This document shows, piece after piece, positions 56,901 to 63,590 of a stretch of 64,000 bases of DNA. The DNA lies in NCBI GenBank assembly GCA_036924085.1, contig JAVGWX010000003.1, positions 125,725,474 through 125,789,473 of the forward strand, in the 5' to 3' direction. The translations under genes and the position numbers were made by a program. The notes beneath the pieces were generated by a model. It was not told the DNA's origin. It searched no databases and was given only the letters and a program-made list of their open reading frames with translations. The DNA is from Ariolimax columbianus. Its lineage: Eukaryota; Mollusca; Gastropoda; Stylommatophora; Arionidae. Each line of letters begins with the position of its first letter. The first letter of the stretch is position 1.

Positions 56901-59183
56901 CTCCTGGAGCTAGTACCAATATATGGTGTCACCACTACAGTTGTCTCCTCCCGGAGCTTGTACTAAAGTATGTTGTCTCCCTTAGAGTTGTCCACTCCTG
57001 GAGCTTTTACCAGAGCTTGGTGTCCTCCCTACAGTTGACTCCTTCTCCTGGTGCTTGTACTAAAGTATGGTGTCACCACTACAGTTGTCTCCTCCTGGAT
57101 CTTGTACCAAAGTATGGTGTCATCACTACAGTTCTCTCCTAATGGAGCTTGGACCAAAGTATGGTGTCACCACTACAGTTGGCTCCTCCTGGACCTTGTA
57201 CCAAAGTATGGTGTCACCACTACAGTTGTCTCCTTTCGGAGCTTGTACCAAAGTATGTTGTCTCCCTTAGAGTTGTCAATTACTGGAGCTTTTACCAGAG
57301 CATGGTGTCACCCCTACAGTTGACTCCTTCTCCTGGTTCTGGTACCAAAGTATTGTGTCACCACTACAGTTGTCTCCTCCTGGAGCTTGTACCAAATTAT
57401 GGTGTCCCCATTGCAGTTGTCTCCTCATGGAACTTGTACCAACGTATGGTGTCATCACTACAGTTGTTTCCTCCTGGATTTTGTTCCAAATTATGTTGTC
57501 ACCATTACAATTGTCTTCTTCTGGAACTTGTACCAAAGTATGGTGTTACCACTACAGTTGTCGCCTCCTGGAGCTTGTACAATAGTATGCTCTCACCATT
57601 ATAGTTTCTCCTCCTGGAGCTTTTACCAGAGCAAGGTGTCACCTCTACAGTTGACTCCTTCTCATCGTGCTTGTACCAAAGTATGGTGTCACCACTACAG
57701 TTGTCTGCTCCCGGAGCTTGAACTAAAGTATTTTGTCTCTCTTACTGTTGTCTACTCCTGGAGCTTTTACCAGAGCATGGTGGCACCCCTACAGCTGACT
57801 TCTTCTCCTGGATCTTGTACCAAAGTCTGGTGTCACTACTACAGTTGTTTCCTCCTGGATCTTGTACCAAAGTATGGTGTCACCACTATATTTGTCTCCT
57901 CCTTGATCTTGTACCAAAGTATTTTGTCTACCTTACAGCTGTCTACTCCTGGAGCTTGTACAATAGTATGTTGTCACCACTACAGTTGTCTACTTCTGGC
58001 ACTTTTACCGCAGCATGGTGTCACCTCTACAGTTAACACCTTCTCCTGGTGCTTGTACCAAAGTATGGTGTCACCACCACCGTTTTCTCCTCCTGGAACT
58101 TGTACCAAAGTATGGTGTCGCCACTACAGTTGTCTCCACCCAGAGCTTGTACCAAAGTATGGTGTCAGCACTACAGTTGTCTGCTCCAGGAGCTTGTACC
58201 ACAGCATGGTGTGACTCCTACAGTTTACTCCTTCTCCTGGAGTTAGTACCATAGTATGTTGTTACCACTACATATGTATTCTTACTGGAGCTTGTACTAA
58301 AGTATGTTGTCATTCTGACAGTAGTTTTTTATGTGCAGTAATTTTTAGTAAGCTTAAAATATATGTCTGGAGTTCGAAACAGTGCTTTTTAAAAATTGCT
58401 TTCCATAGTCTACCTGAGTGAATTTACATGCCATTGGACCGAAGGAAAATGTCCATGTATAAGTGAACAACTGAATAATTTACATGCCATTGAACCGAAA
58501 GAAAATGTCCATGTATAAGCGAACAACTGCATACTAAATTGAGACTTTTTTGTTTGATCTCACACAGTGGACTTTTGTATAACCCTTTTGGTAAATGACA
58601 GATTTCGCTGTAACCAGAGCGATGAAACTTGAGGAGATCTGATAGGCAGAAGTGGTTTCTCGTATAAAAGATGTTTTACCCCTTTAGGTTATTGAAACTT
58701 AAAGGGGACGGATCCACTTGAGTCATCCGTCCCGAGTGACACCCTTGTGTTGCTGAATTTTCCAATTTTGGGTTGAAAGCACAGCTTCACTTGCCAGACT
58801 AATGAATGATTCAGTCAGCTTGTGATGGTAGTGAAATGATAATTGTACATGCATATGAACTACTAGCGTGTATTTAGTTTTAGTTTAACAGACGGAATGT
58901 GTTCCTTTGAGATGTTTTCCAATTTCTTGTGTTCTTGACTGATTTTTTAGACTCTTTTGTCGGTCAAATACACATGTAGAAAACTGAACCTCCTAAGACC
59001 TAGCTTATACAGCGATCAATTTGAATATACATTTCACATGTTCTTTTACCTCACAAAAATAACAAATCTACCAATGTCATGCAATTTATCTTAGCGGCAA
59101 CTACGCAAACACGCCAGCTTATACCAAGGAATGCAGCAAAAAGTGCCAAAAGGTACTTGCAACGAAAGATGACCCTTGCCCCC
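29823..59183 (+). CDS. Secreted CAP-superfamily (SCP/TAPS, CRISP-like) protein, four exons, 3' end not found
   Basis: Spliced gene assembled by eye from exons 29823-29981, 42331-42558, 53345-53430 and 59095-59183, with intron phases 0, 0 and 2 and an open phase-1 donor after exon 4. The visible product is about 187 residues. Residues 1-19 form a signal peptide (Met, Glu, Cys, then a Leu/Val run ending ACLG). The CAP domain follows: HNVLRL near 39, WSNKC near 66, FGENIA near 80, the [10 protein letters not shown] helix near 104, CAP1 GHVMQ/MVWAKT at 125-135 and CAP2 ending YDPP/GNY. The family cavity residues are present: His74, Glu82, Glu107, His126. Three N-glycosylation sequons (NLT, NST, NDT) fit secretion. 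CAP proteins are extracellular, with roles in sterol or lipid binding, immunity, reproduction or venom; nothing here says which. A C-terminal hinge or Cys-rich domain may follow DPCP. Introns are crowded with mobile DNA. Exon order, phases and motif rebuilding make the assembly convincing; expression is unknown. Confidence 0.85.
30070..31480. other. Intronic DNA, no gene recognised
   Basis: Includes a polypyrimidine block at 30826-30905 (C and T runs on +). 30380-30600 has a 74-codon frame of even composition and unknown nature. Confidence 0.4.
31490..31668 (+). mobile_element. LINE endonuclease fragment
   Basis: The + frame reads [20 protein letters not shown] then a [12 protein letters not shown] segment, the early part of an AP-type endonuclease (usual motif QCYAPTN). 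Ends at the SINE. Confidence 0.7.
31686..31815 (-). mobile_element. tRNA-derived SINE, copy 3, 3'-truncated
   Basis: On the minus strand it begins gggggacggcgtgggctagt, continues through the B box ggttcgatccc and ccccggggaagcaaa, and stops at gcaggaggaagcagaccc. Confidence 0.88.
31816..32778. other. Intronic DNA, no gene recognised
   Basis: Short frames on both strands (to 157 codons, minus, 32630-32157), with low-complexity runs and no family match that I can make. Confidence 0.4.
32791..33059 (+). mobile_element. tRNA-derived SINE, copy 4, with target-site duplication
   Basis: Full-length copy: A box gtggcctagtggttaagtgg, B box ggttcgatccc, body with gcaggaggaagcagaccc and gaagtcggatgcactgggcc, tail of aac/aaac repeats. 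Flanked by the 12-bp direct repeat aaccaattcatg (32779-32790 and 33060-33071), the mark of retroposition. This is the best preserved copy in the window. Confidence 0.93.
33180..33550 (+). mobile_element. Penelope-like element 3' end
   Basis: Matches, in reverse orientation, 42850-43200: cactattttgtccttatatg, ttgttatttgttgcccatgatgaaggcct, cgtaacgtaggtttcgtttg and a tctcggtg block. Non-coding tail of the element called at 42850-43990. Confidence 0.65.
33640..34690 (+). mobile_element. LINE RT fragment, degenerate
   Basis: Reading across several frames: [10 protein letters not shown] (GVRQGCVLTP-like), [29 protein letters not shown] at the catalytic site (YTDN in place of YADD), [54 protein letters not shown] and [15 protein letters not shown]. 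This is the palm-to-C-terminal part of a non-LTR RT. Frameshifts and the altered catalytic motif make it inactive. Confidence 0.85.
34850..35470 (+). mobile_element. Second LINE RT fragment of a different family
   Basis: The + strand reads [51 protein letters not shown] (QAGFRPGRSC and F.DLSAAYDTVNH in intact relatives), then a stop and a degenerate palm. Fingers/palm part of a Jockey/R1-type RT. Confidence 0.8.
35690..36316 (+). pseudogene. rDNA 5' external transcribed spacer-like segment
   Basis: A sudden change to GC-rich sequence directly upstream of an 18S start, with repeated gtcggtc/cggtcc motifs, as in rDNA spacers. Its identity rests on position and composition, since no reference could be compared. 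Confidence 0.55.
36317..37560 (+). pseudogene. 18S rRNA pseudogene, 5' two thirds
   Basis: Starts with the 18S leader tctggttgatcctgccagt and runs through aagattaagccatgcatgtc, gtttccagcagccgcggtaa, ttaaaaagctcgtagttgga and gaggcgcgaagacgatcaga in the normal order. It has lost about 11 nt of conserved core near 37270 (gcgaag joins directly to aatgttttaattaatc), and lacks the usual gaaactcacccgg segment after the cttaattcgactcaacacgg block near 37517. It then breaks off near gattgacaggccgagagc. The 3' third, 5.8S and most of 28S are absent, so it is not functional. It lies inside CAP intron 1. Confidence 0.9.
37561..38128 (+). pseudogene. 28S rRNA 3'-end fragment, copy 1 with a duplicated start
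   Basis: The order aacgggtgctggaaatagac, aggtcagttttaccctacta, gtaatcctgcttaactcgag, gacatttggttcacgca, gaacgcctctaagccaaaat and cctaagcagtagatcagcta matches the last part of 28S, ending in a ctcactgcgaactgctgaga segment that corresponds to the 28S terminus. The first block also occurs alone at 37563-37605, directly after the 18S break. Confidence 0.85.
38140..38360 (+). pseudogene. 28S rRNA 3'-end fragment, copy 2
   Basis: Repeats, with divergence, the segment ctgacatttggtccacgtgc, gctgataagctacaa, gattacggccgaacgcctct, aagccaaaatcccgccctaa of copy 1. The two copies share private changes (cggccgaacgcctctaagcc), which suggests local duplication. Confidence 0.82.
38361..38814. other. Intronic DNA, no gene recognised
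   Basis: Even base composition and short frames. Possibly rDNA spacer or another repeat. Confidence 0.35.
38815..38905 (+). mobile_element. SINE 3' fragment
   Basis: gttgaaatcggatgcactga then gccacaggcttaagaaaataaa corresponds to the SINE body end (gaagtcggatgcactgggcc ... aaaataaaa). The tRNA-like head is missing. Confidence 0.6.
39060..39600 (+). mobile_element. Possible Mutator-type transposase-domain remnant
   Basis: A 76-codon frame (39139-39369) contains [20 protein letters not shown] with Cys-x-x-x-x-Cys, and just downstream another frame reads [17 protein letters not shown] residues then QMFCGVVNL. The order (zinc-binding KGLA..FKC.. segment, then RRAVLAMR.IG.G, then FCG.MNLP) resembles the Mutator-like transposase domain found in many invertebrate genomes. 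Stops and shifts break it. Identification is tentative. Confidence 0.35.
39601..40245. other. Intronic DNA, no gene recognised
   Basis: AT-rich, no motif. Confidence 0.4.
40249..40795 (+). mobile_element. LINE RT C-terminal fragment with (GAA)n tail
   Basis: A 164-codon open frame: [19 protein letters not shown], a repeated [13 protein letters not shown] segment, [29 protein letters not shown], and [15 protein letters not shown]. This is the end of a non-LTR RT (EMR.LR..., WFGH..RM, RGRPR.RW). The 3' end runs into aagaagaagaagaacg. The 41-bp repeat inside adds residues but keeps the frame. Confidence 0.85.
40304..40465 (+). repeat. 41-bp tandem repeat inside LINE RT frame
   Basis: cagttggcaagtccatccga starts at 40304, 40345, 40386 and 40427. 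Three extra units add 123 nt, a multiple of three, so the RT frame is restored after the array. Confidence 0.92.
40796..41405. other. Intronic DNA, no gene recognised
   Basis: Includes a short AT dinucleotide run at about 41332. A 94-codon + frame at 41064 has even composition but no family I recognise. Confidence 0.4.
41410..41705 (+). mobile_element. LINE RT palm fragment
   Basis: The + strand reads [46 protein letters not shown]. This is the GVRQGCVLAP and YADD region (here YTDD) of a non-LTR RT, related to the copy at 33640-34690. Truncated on both sides. Confidence 0.8.
41706..42330. other. Intronic DNA before CAP exon 2
   Basis: No motif recognised. The end supplies the acceptor pyrimidine tract. 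Confidence 0.4.
42331..42558 (+). CDS. CAP gene exon 2: core of CAP domain
   Basis: Encodes 76 residues in phase 0 to phase 0. The acceptor is tcctttccag and the donor is CAG/gtaaat. It carries RRWSNKC, the His of [21 protein letters not shown] and the start of CAP1 (EYVGHVMQ). It holds three N-glycosylation sequons. An unspliced reading of the same frame stops at 42634, shortly after the donor. Confidence 0.88.
42850..43990 (-). mobile_element. Penelope-like element remnant (RT and 3' end)
   Basis: Minus strand across two or three frames: [37 protein letters not shown] (43900-43800), [49 protein letters not shown] (about 43740-43580), then [20 protein letters not shown] and MGHLE (about 43575-43490). 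These match the Penelope-type RT order (sl-T-N-I-P-H, then L..N.F.FNG, then Q..GtamGt..aPsyanl.M). After that the frame degrades, and the 3' end matches 33180-33550. The long minus frame 43780-42956 contains this RT in part. Confidence 0.75.
43985..44370 (-). mobile_element. Start of a LINE endonuclease joined to the Penelope remnant
   Basis: Minus frame 44086-43853 reads [20 protein letters not shown] and [16 protein letters not shown]-x-QS...IGLSETR is the start of an AP-type endonuclease. It merges within about 50 bp into the Penelope-like sequence, so a fusion by deletion or insertion is likely. Confidence 0.55.
44500..46070 (+). mobile_element. LINE C: endonuclease to RT fingers, degenerate
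   Basis: The + strand in order: an endonuclease with [15 protein letters not shown] (about 44820) and [31 protein letters not shown] (about 45090) ending the endonuclease; a linker; then [15 protein letters not shown] (45668), [39 protein letters not shown] and [20 protein letters not shown]. It stops before the catalytic motif where the opposite-strand LINE D begins at about 46075. A small tandem duplication (gtcccaagactgga, 45700-45745) disrupts the RT start. Confidence 0.82.
46075..48060 (-). mobile_element. LINE D: Jockey-like endonuclease plus RT, nearly complete order
   Basis: Minus strand in order: [20 protein letters not shown] and [12 protein letters not shown] (endonuclease start, 47990-47880), [15 protein letters not shown] (about 47620), [17 protein letters not shown] (endonuclease end, about 47370), RT fingers [20 protein letters not shown] and [14 protein letters not shown] (about 46640), [49 protein letters not shown], then a catalytic [11 protein letters not shown] (about 46170) and [15 protein letters not shown]. 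Frameshifts and stops occur, but the catalytic Asp pair is kept. It ends abruptly against LINE C. Confidence 0.85.
48061..48290. other. Intronic DNA, no gene recognised
   Basis: Spacer between LINE D and the next LINE fragment. Confidence 0.4.
48295..49400 (+). mobile_element. I-type LINE, late RT plus RNase H
   Basis: The + strand reads [24 protein letters not shown] residues (late RT, about 48350), then RNase [19 protein letters not shown] (about 48750), [47 protein letters not shown], then [19 protein letters not shown] and EHLWVCPEC (Cys motif after RNase H). RNase H acidic residues (TDE, ME, TD) are visible. Two or more frameshifts; non-functional. Confidence 0.85.
49401..49690. other. 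Intronic DNA, no gene recognised
   Basis: Spacer before the large satellite. Confidence 0.4.
49700..52480 (-). repeat. 33-bp satellite, about 84 copies, with higher-order repeats
   Basis: Unit aactgtaaaaatgtaaagag then ttgaacagatcac. Block-specific variants recur 825 bp apart (for example aaccgt at 50020, 50845 and 51670; atcacatttg at 49751 and 50576), giving a 25-unit higher-order repeat. From about 51900 a 99-bp three-unit repeat with gactgttgggg takes over (51912, 52010, then after a 132-133-bp step 52143, 52242, 52341, 52440). Minus-strand frames of 326 and 597 codons exist only because the unit is 33 bp and free of stops. Confidence 0.97.
52481..52890. other. Intronic DNA, possible LINE scrap
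   Basis: 52690-52750 reads [15 protein letters not shown], faintly like [10 protein letters not shown] at 49140 in the RNase H LINE. Otherwise nothing recognised. Confidence 0.3.
52895..53245 (-). mobile_element. LINE RT 3' end fragment
   Basis: The minus strand reads [40 protein letters not shown], then [16 protein letters not shown] and a closing [13 protein letters not shown] segment. This is the C-terminal part of non-LTR RTs (KIPWT...VL, RQ..F.GHVMR, GKR.RGRQ). It ends about 100 bp before CAP exon 3. Confidence 0.78.
53345..53430 (+). CDS. CAP gene exon 3: CAP1/CAP2 linking exon
   Basis: This 86-nt exon is too short to stand out as an open frame. It follows ...atcag and ends at CC/gtaagt, phase 0 in and phase 2 out. 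It reads [11 protein letters not shown], then a Cys-rich stretch (TFCPDFCF), then TICLYDPP. The first residues complete the CAP1 motif begun in exon 2 (GHVMQ then MVWAKT), and VGC is the usual following Cys. The last codon is split and is completed by exon 4 as Pro. Confidence 0.82.
53655..53980 (+). repeat. Tandem repeat, 39-bp unit, about 8 copies
   Basis: Unit cgctcattgcccctcggtgc then tcccatatgcgctcagtcc. All three + frames stay open because 39 is a multiple of three. Confidence 0.95.
53981..55555. other. Intronic DNA, no gene recognised
   Basis: AT-rich, with AT/TG dinucleotide runs at 55028-55042 and 55445-55475. Confidence 0.45.
55560..56565 (-). mobile_element. Jockey-like LINE, RT palm to C-terminus
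   Basis: Minus strand in order: [39 protein letters not shown] (catalytic FADD intact), [20 protein letters not shown], then [40 protein letters not shown], and [19 protein letters not shown]. It starts abruptly at VLSP, where the 47-bp minisatellite begins. Related to LINE D and to the fragment near 62700. Frameshifts at several points. Confidence 0.85.
56540..58330 (+). repeat. 47-bp minisatellite, about 36 copies
   Basis: Unit tcctcctggagcttgtacca, aagtatggtgtcaccactac, agttgtc. A longer variant with ccagagcatggtgtcacccc then gttgactccttctcctgg recurs at about 57010, 57297, 57630, 57770 and 58010. Open frames up to 275 codons are by-products. Confidence 0.95.
58331..59094. other. Intronic DNA before CAP exon 4
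   Basis: Contains a direct duplication of about 55 bp (58425-58475 and 58483-58533, acatgccattg(g/a)accgaa). No gene recognised. Confidence 0.6.
59095..59183 (+). CDS. CAP gene exon 4: CAP2 end and start of C-terminal hinge
   Basis: Encodes [17 protein letters not shown] and then a short tail ending DDPCP. The acceptor is atcttag and the donor is CCC/gtgagt. GNY is the second half of the CAP2 signature, and the following two Cys match the usual end of the CAP domain. The exon ends in phase 1, so at least one more exon must follow; none was recognised before 64000. Confidence 0.82.
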
Positions 59184-59495
59184 GTGAGTATTTGCTTTTA
59201 TAATTTGAGTACATACATATTCTAGGACTGTACGTGTCGCAACTAAACTAGATTCAGCGGTCTTTAAACTACATAGAACTCACATGAAGGGTGCACGACG
59301 AATAAAATACCATACATGTGGTCGACACACTACATATAATAAATACGGTTTTTGTATGGTTGTATCTTATGCATATTTATGCTTTCCATTCATGAAACAT
59401 TACACTTTGAAGAAAAGGTTTCTGAGTTTAAACTATACAACCAATTAATCGACTATATTCTATATACTTGTCTAACAATTTATTCATTTATATCA
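59184..59495. other. Probable intron 4 start, no gene recognised
   Basis: AT-rich sequence after the gtgagt donor. Confidence 0.45.
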
Positions 59496-59499
59496 TAAT

Positions 59500-59770
59500 G
59501 ATAGACAGTCCAGAGACTGGTGTTGAAGTCGACTGATTAGGCCACACCGCTGTCCTCTGTAATCGGCAAATATCCTCAGTTCAGTCAAGTCTGCACTTAG
59601 ATGTTCTTGCACGTCTGTGTGATGTACTTGTTTCTTGGACACCCTCTTCTTATTATTCCCAGACTTTTGCCTTCCAGTATATATTATACCTCTATGTCTC
59701 ATATTGTGACCAAGTCAAGCTAAGACAATCTAACGTTGTGTGTTCGTTTTCTTTAGCGTCCAGGCCTTAG
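59500..59770 (-). mobile_element. LINE 3' fragment
   Basis: The minus strand reads YTGRQKSGNNKKRVSKKQVH then HTDVQEHL, and at the DNA level it repeats 63000-63140 (gcacgtctgtgtgatgtact, ccaagtcaag, acaatctaacgtt). Confidence 0.72.
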
Positions 59771-60182
59771 TCTAAATAATGCTTTATTCAGTTTGACTAT
59801 TACTTCCTTCTCTTACGTTTAATATTTCTTTTTATCATACCTAACATTACATTTGCCTTATTTACTTCCACCTGGACTTACTAACTCACCACACCTGTAA
59901 GATCTATTATAACCCCTAGGTAATTTTCCTTTTCTATATTTTTTAAATTTTGTTCATCCCCATTCCCTAATCATTTTCCACATTGAATTCATCCATATGG
60001 ATGACTTTACATTTATCTGTATTAAACTCGCTTTGCCAGCTCTCCTGCCATTTCCGAATTTGATCTAAATCCACAATCAATATATCCACTTCTGCTTTAG
60101 ATGAGACACTTCTACATAGTTTTGTGTCATCCGCGAATTTTGTAATCATAGATCTGACATCATTGTTCAAATCGTTTATATA

Positions 60183-61102
60183 CCAGGTGCGTTCAAGTCA
60201 AACGGGGACTTTTTTGTAGGAAACAAAATATTTTTTTCAAGTGGTAAAAATGTAATTTATTTTTCTATATAATCTCCTGCAACCTTTATCCATTTATCCC
60301 AGCGTTTCCGTAATGCTTGAAAAGTCTCAGCGTAGAAAGATTTGTTTGTATGCCTTAACCAATCCAGGACAGCCTGTTTAACTTCGTCATCATTGCTGAA
60401 ATGCTGACCTCCCATGAATTCTTTTAGGTTTACAAACAAGTGGAAATCTCTTGGAGCGAGGTCTGGGCTGTAAGGTGGAGCGATACAAATAGTCATGCCC
60501 TTCCATGTCGAAAGGTTTCATCAATTCAGTGCAGGCTTAAACGCTTGTCTGCCAGTCAAAAACCGGAAAGCTGTTTTGGCATCTGACGTGCACTAACCTT
60601 CCGAAAATGCAAATGCTCATGAATAATAGTGTTCACCGTACCCAGATAAAGACTTGTCTTTTGTGCAGTTTTGCGGCAGGTTATGCGTCGATTGCTCAGG
60701 ACATGGTGTCCCACAATCTGGATATTCACAGGAATTTCTGTGGTGGTTTGAGAGCCACCACGACCGGGATGACCACTCACCTTCTCTAAAACTTTTACAC
60801 CATTCAAATGGCTTACTGCTGCTGAGTGTCTCATTACCGTATTGTAATTGCAGTCTTCTGTAAGTTTCCGCAGGTTTCACTTCTTTCACAAGAAACTTCC
60901 TCACTATACGCTGCCTCATGCAAGCACTAACAGTGTTGTCCACCATTTTTATTTATCTGTCTCGCGACTGGCGCATGGCAAGTGGGCCACCAAGCAGTAA
61001 TAGGACACAAGTGCTCCTAACTAATGATAGTAGTTCCAGCACGCTATAACCCATTCAGGTAGAAATGAATAAAATGACACGGTTTAATTTTAACGCAAAT
61101 GG
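60183..61102 (-). mobile_element. Internally deleted mariner inserted in the CR1-like LINE
   Basis: Terminal repeats ccaggtgcgttcaagtcaaa (left) and ccatttgcgttaaaattaaa (right, minus strand) are bordered by TA (60181-60182 and 61103-61104), the mariner target duplication. Transposase on the minus strand starts at 60946 (MRQRIVRKFLVKEVKPAETY), shifts frame in the middle, and ends with IAPPYSPDLAPRDFHLFVNL and KRWDKWIKVAGDY. PYSPDLAPRD carries the last catalytic Asp (D34D). At about 920 bp it is shorter than the roughly 1.3 kb of complete mariners; the central catalytic part is missing, so it is non-autonomous. Confidence 0.92.
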
Positions 61103-61539
61103 TATATAAAAAACAAAATTGGTCTCAAAACCGAGCCATGTGCACTTTTTACCTTACACCACTCAGAGTAAACTTTATTTATTCCCACTCTCTGCCTTCT
61201 GCCAGTTGGCCCGTTTTTTAGCCATTTGGTAACTTCCCCACCTATTCCATGTGATTTTATCTTCAAAAACAATCTTTGAATAGGCACAATCTATATAAAT
61301 TACATCCACTGGTTCGCCTCAATCTATCCATTTTAGTAATCTCCTTCATGAATTCTAATAGATTTGTTAAGCACGATCTCCTTCTAGTAAACACATGCTG
61401 AATATTTCTGATTAGATACAACTTGTCTTTATGCATCACAATGTTTTCTTTGATTATTGACTCTAACATTTCACAGACTATGCTCGTTAAACTCAGCGGT
61501 CTATAATTTGCTGGATATGATTTTTTGCCGTTTTTGAAT

Positions 61540-61770
61540 CAGGTTAATCGCTATTCTGGCAACTCCTGTGATGTTGCTGATTCCAGGCTGTATCGGCTAA
61601 TGCTTGTCTACTGGATCAATTAGCTATGTGGAGAGGGGGGACCTGCTGCATGGGCAACAATTTTATCTCCATATAAAAATGCCCAAGTTTATGGCCTTGA
61701 GAGTTGTATCACTCCAAGTCATATCATCTTATCGTCAGTCATGGCTGAAAGGGGCTACTATACTTTGAAT
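61540..61770. mobile_element. 231-bp insertion in the LINE with 7-bp target duplication
   Basis: The LINE RT frame breaks after PLF at 61770 and resumes at 61539. tttgaat occurs at both edges (61533-61539 and 61764-61770). The insert is non-coding and contains gggcatttttatatggagat on the minus strand. Size and duplication suggest a short retroposon, but no pol III box is clear. Confidence 0.6.
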
Positions 61771-62559
61771 AACGGGATCACTCCTGCATATTTTCAATCC
61801 TCTGGAACAGTCTATTTTACTAGTGATTGAGAACATAATATAGCCAATAGTTTTACTATTTCAAACAGCAATTTGCGATGAATACCATCTTGACTTGGAC
61901 ATTTATCCACTTTCAACCCCTTCCATTTTTAAAATACTATTTCCTCCGTAATACAGATTGATCTTAATCTCGCTGTATCTATGTCTCTTTGGAAAATATC
62001 TATGGACTCAGGGATCTTGAAGCAGTTTTTAATTTGTGAAGCCTGTGCATTGTACTTATTGAGTAGATTAGCAGCATTAATTTTCTCACATTATTTTTTC
62101 TGTGCTATCTATGAGAGGGCCTATTTTGTTTTTCGTTCTCTGTTTATTTCTAACATAGGAAAATAAACTTTTGCTATGAGTCTTGATCTTTTGAGCAAGT
62201 TTCATTTCAAGTCAATTTTTGCTTCTTTATTCGCTTTCTGTGCTATGTTTTGCTTGTCCAAATATTTTAAATATGTTTCTTTTGGTTTACCTGGCTCTCT
62301 CTATTTTTTCCATGCTTTAGTTTTAGTTTTTCTACATTTAACTATTTCTTATACAAAGATGCCTCTTCCATAACCCTGAACTACGCCTTCTGTAAATCCA
62401 TCTATTGACTCGAGTCCAGTCTTTAGGGTTGTATTTTACTGAGCCAGGGGTTTTAAGTGGATAGCTTGGCAATTTTCCTGTTTTATTTCTGGTATCTCCG
62501 TAGTTATTAAGATGTTTTCATGGCAATAGTTTGACTCCTCATAGTCAGTCAGCATTTCT

Positions 62560-63310
62560 ATTTCTGTGCATTGCTTTGGAAGGTTTTCATGGCGGCGATG
62601 CAGGTGTTTTGAGTTGTATCAAAAAGGTTCTCTTTAGTCGGTATTTGGTCAGATTACGAAGTTTTGCAAGCATTGGATGATTTGGCATACGTTTCAGCTT
62701 CTCGCTGTAGACAAACGCTTTCTAAACCCGCCTGCCGTTGAGAGAGCGTAGTTCAGTATGCTACTGCACTGCTTGGCGGTCCTCATCCCCCATGTGATTC
62801 GTCCAAGGCCTGCATTTTGGACAATTTGTTTTGTGTTTGTTTTGGACGCTGTCGTCCAGACCGACATGCGGCCTGACTGTGCCTGTATAGACATTTGTTA
62901 TGATGCTGCTCTTAGCTCCTCAGTTTGTACCAGTCACTGTTTCACGAGGAAGAATTTCCTGATGGCCTTTTGCTCAATGGCGTTTAGGTGTGGCTTGATG
63001 TTTTTGCACGTCTGTGTGATGTACTTGTTTTTTGTACGCCCTCTTCTTCTTTTTCCCTGATTTTTGTCTTCCAGTATTTTTAATAGTAGACCATGTTTCA
63101 TATTGTGGCCAAGTCAAGACAATCTAACGTTTTGTATATTTTCCATCAGTTGTCTACGAGCCTCTATATCGTTTAGTACTCACTCGTCTAACCTTTCTGT
63201 CTGCCCAACTCACTCTTTGCATCCGGCGATGCCACAACATCTCAGAAGCTTTTAAGGCCTTTTCATAGTTTTTGTTTAGAGTCCATGTTTGAAAGCGATG
63301 AATGGAAACG
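62560..63310 (-). mobile_element. Two joined LINE RT C-terminal fragments
   Basis: Minus strand: KNYEKALKASEMLWHRRMQR then VSWADR (63270-63190) from one LINE, TGRQKSGKKKKRAYKKQVHH (about 63070-63010), then TNVYTGTVRPHVG and VQNAGLGRITWGMRT (about 62890-62790) and EKLKRMPNHPMLAKLRN (about 62700-62650) from a Jockey-like element similar to 55560-56565. The 63000-63140 part repeats 59600-59760. Confidence 0.72.
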
Positions 63311-63590
63311 GCAGTAGTTCGAGCCCTACAGGTTTCAAGTGACCCCTAGTCTCAAAGGAGGTGGGACTAGAGTATATACATCCTGAATTACCTTCAGTCG
63401 TCTCGACTTATTATCTTGCCTCAGGCCCAAGGTAACTCGAGATCAGAGAGTGAGGTGGTTGATGACCAACGCAATTACTTCCTCATTATAATCTAAATAC
63501 ACCGCACATTACATCATCAAGACAGAACCGTCTGATGATGTCGCCATCATCGCTTGCGATCAACAAGAAGAAGAAGAAAAAAAAAGTCTT
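63311..63590 (+). other. Probable LINE 3' tail
   Basis: Non-coding sequence ending in cgatcaacaagaagaagaag, the same type of (GAA)n end seen at 18893, 26262 and 40768. Parent element not identified. Confidence 0.45.

Larger units (their letters stand above)
53431..59094 (+). other. Intron 3 of the CAP gene (5.7 kb)
   Basis: Bounded by gtaagt and atcttag. It contains the 39-bp and 47-bp minisatellites and a Jockey-like LINE fragment. Confidence 0.72.
59780..62480 (-). mobile_element. CR1-like LINE with two insertions
   Basis: Minus strand in order: KTHSKSLFSYVRNKQRTKN then IGPLIDSTEK (pre-RT linker, about 62150-62100); PEDWKYAGVIPLF-like residues (about 61790); after an insertion, KKSYPANYRPLSLTSIVCEM then LESIIKENIV (about 61520-61440); MPIQRLFLKIKSHGIGGEVT, GSVLRPILFFIY (61130-61105); after the mariner, YINDLNNDVRSMITKFADDT then KLCRSVSS and a FNTDKCKVIHMD block (60180-59990); and ENYLGVIID near 59920. 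Frameshifts show an old copy. The RT reading frame lines up on both sides of each insertion. Confidence 0.88.

Noticed and set aside
57387..58214. 275-codon + strand frame
   Set aside because: Made of the 47-bp minisatellite; it only looks like a Cys-rich secreted repeat protein.
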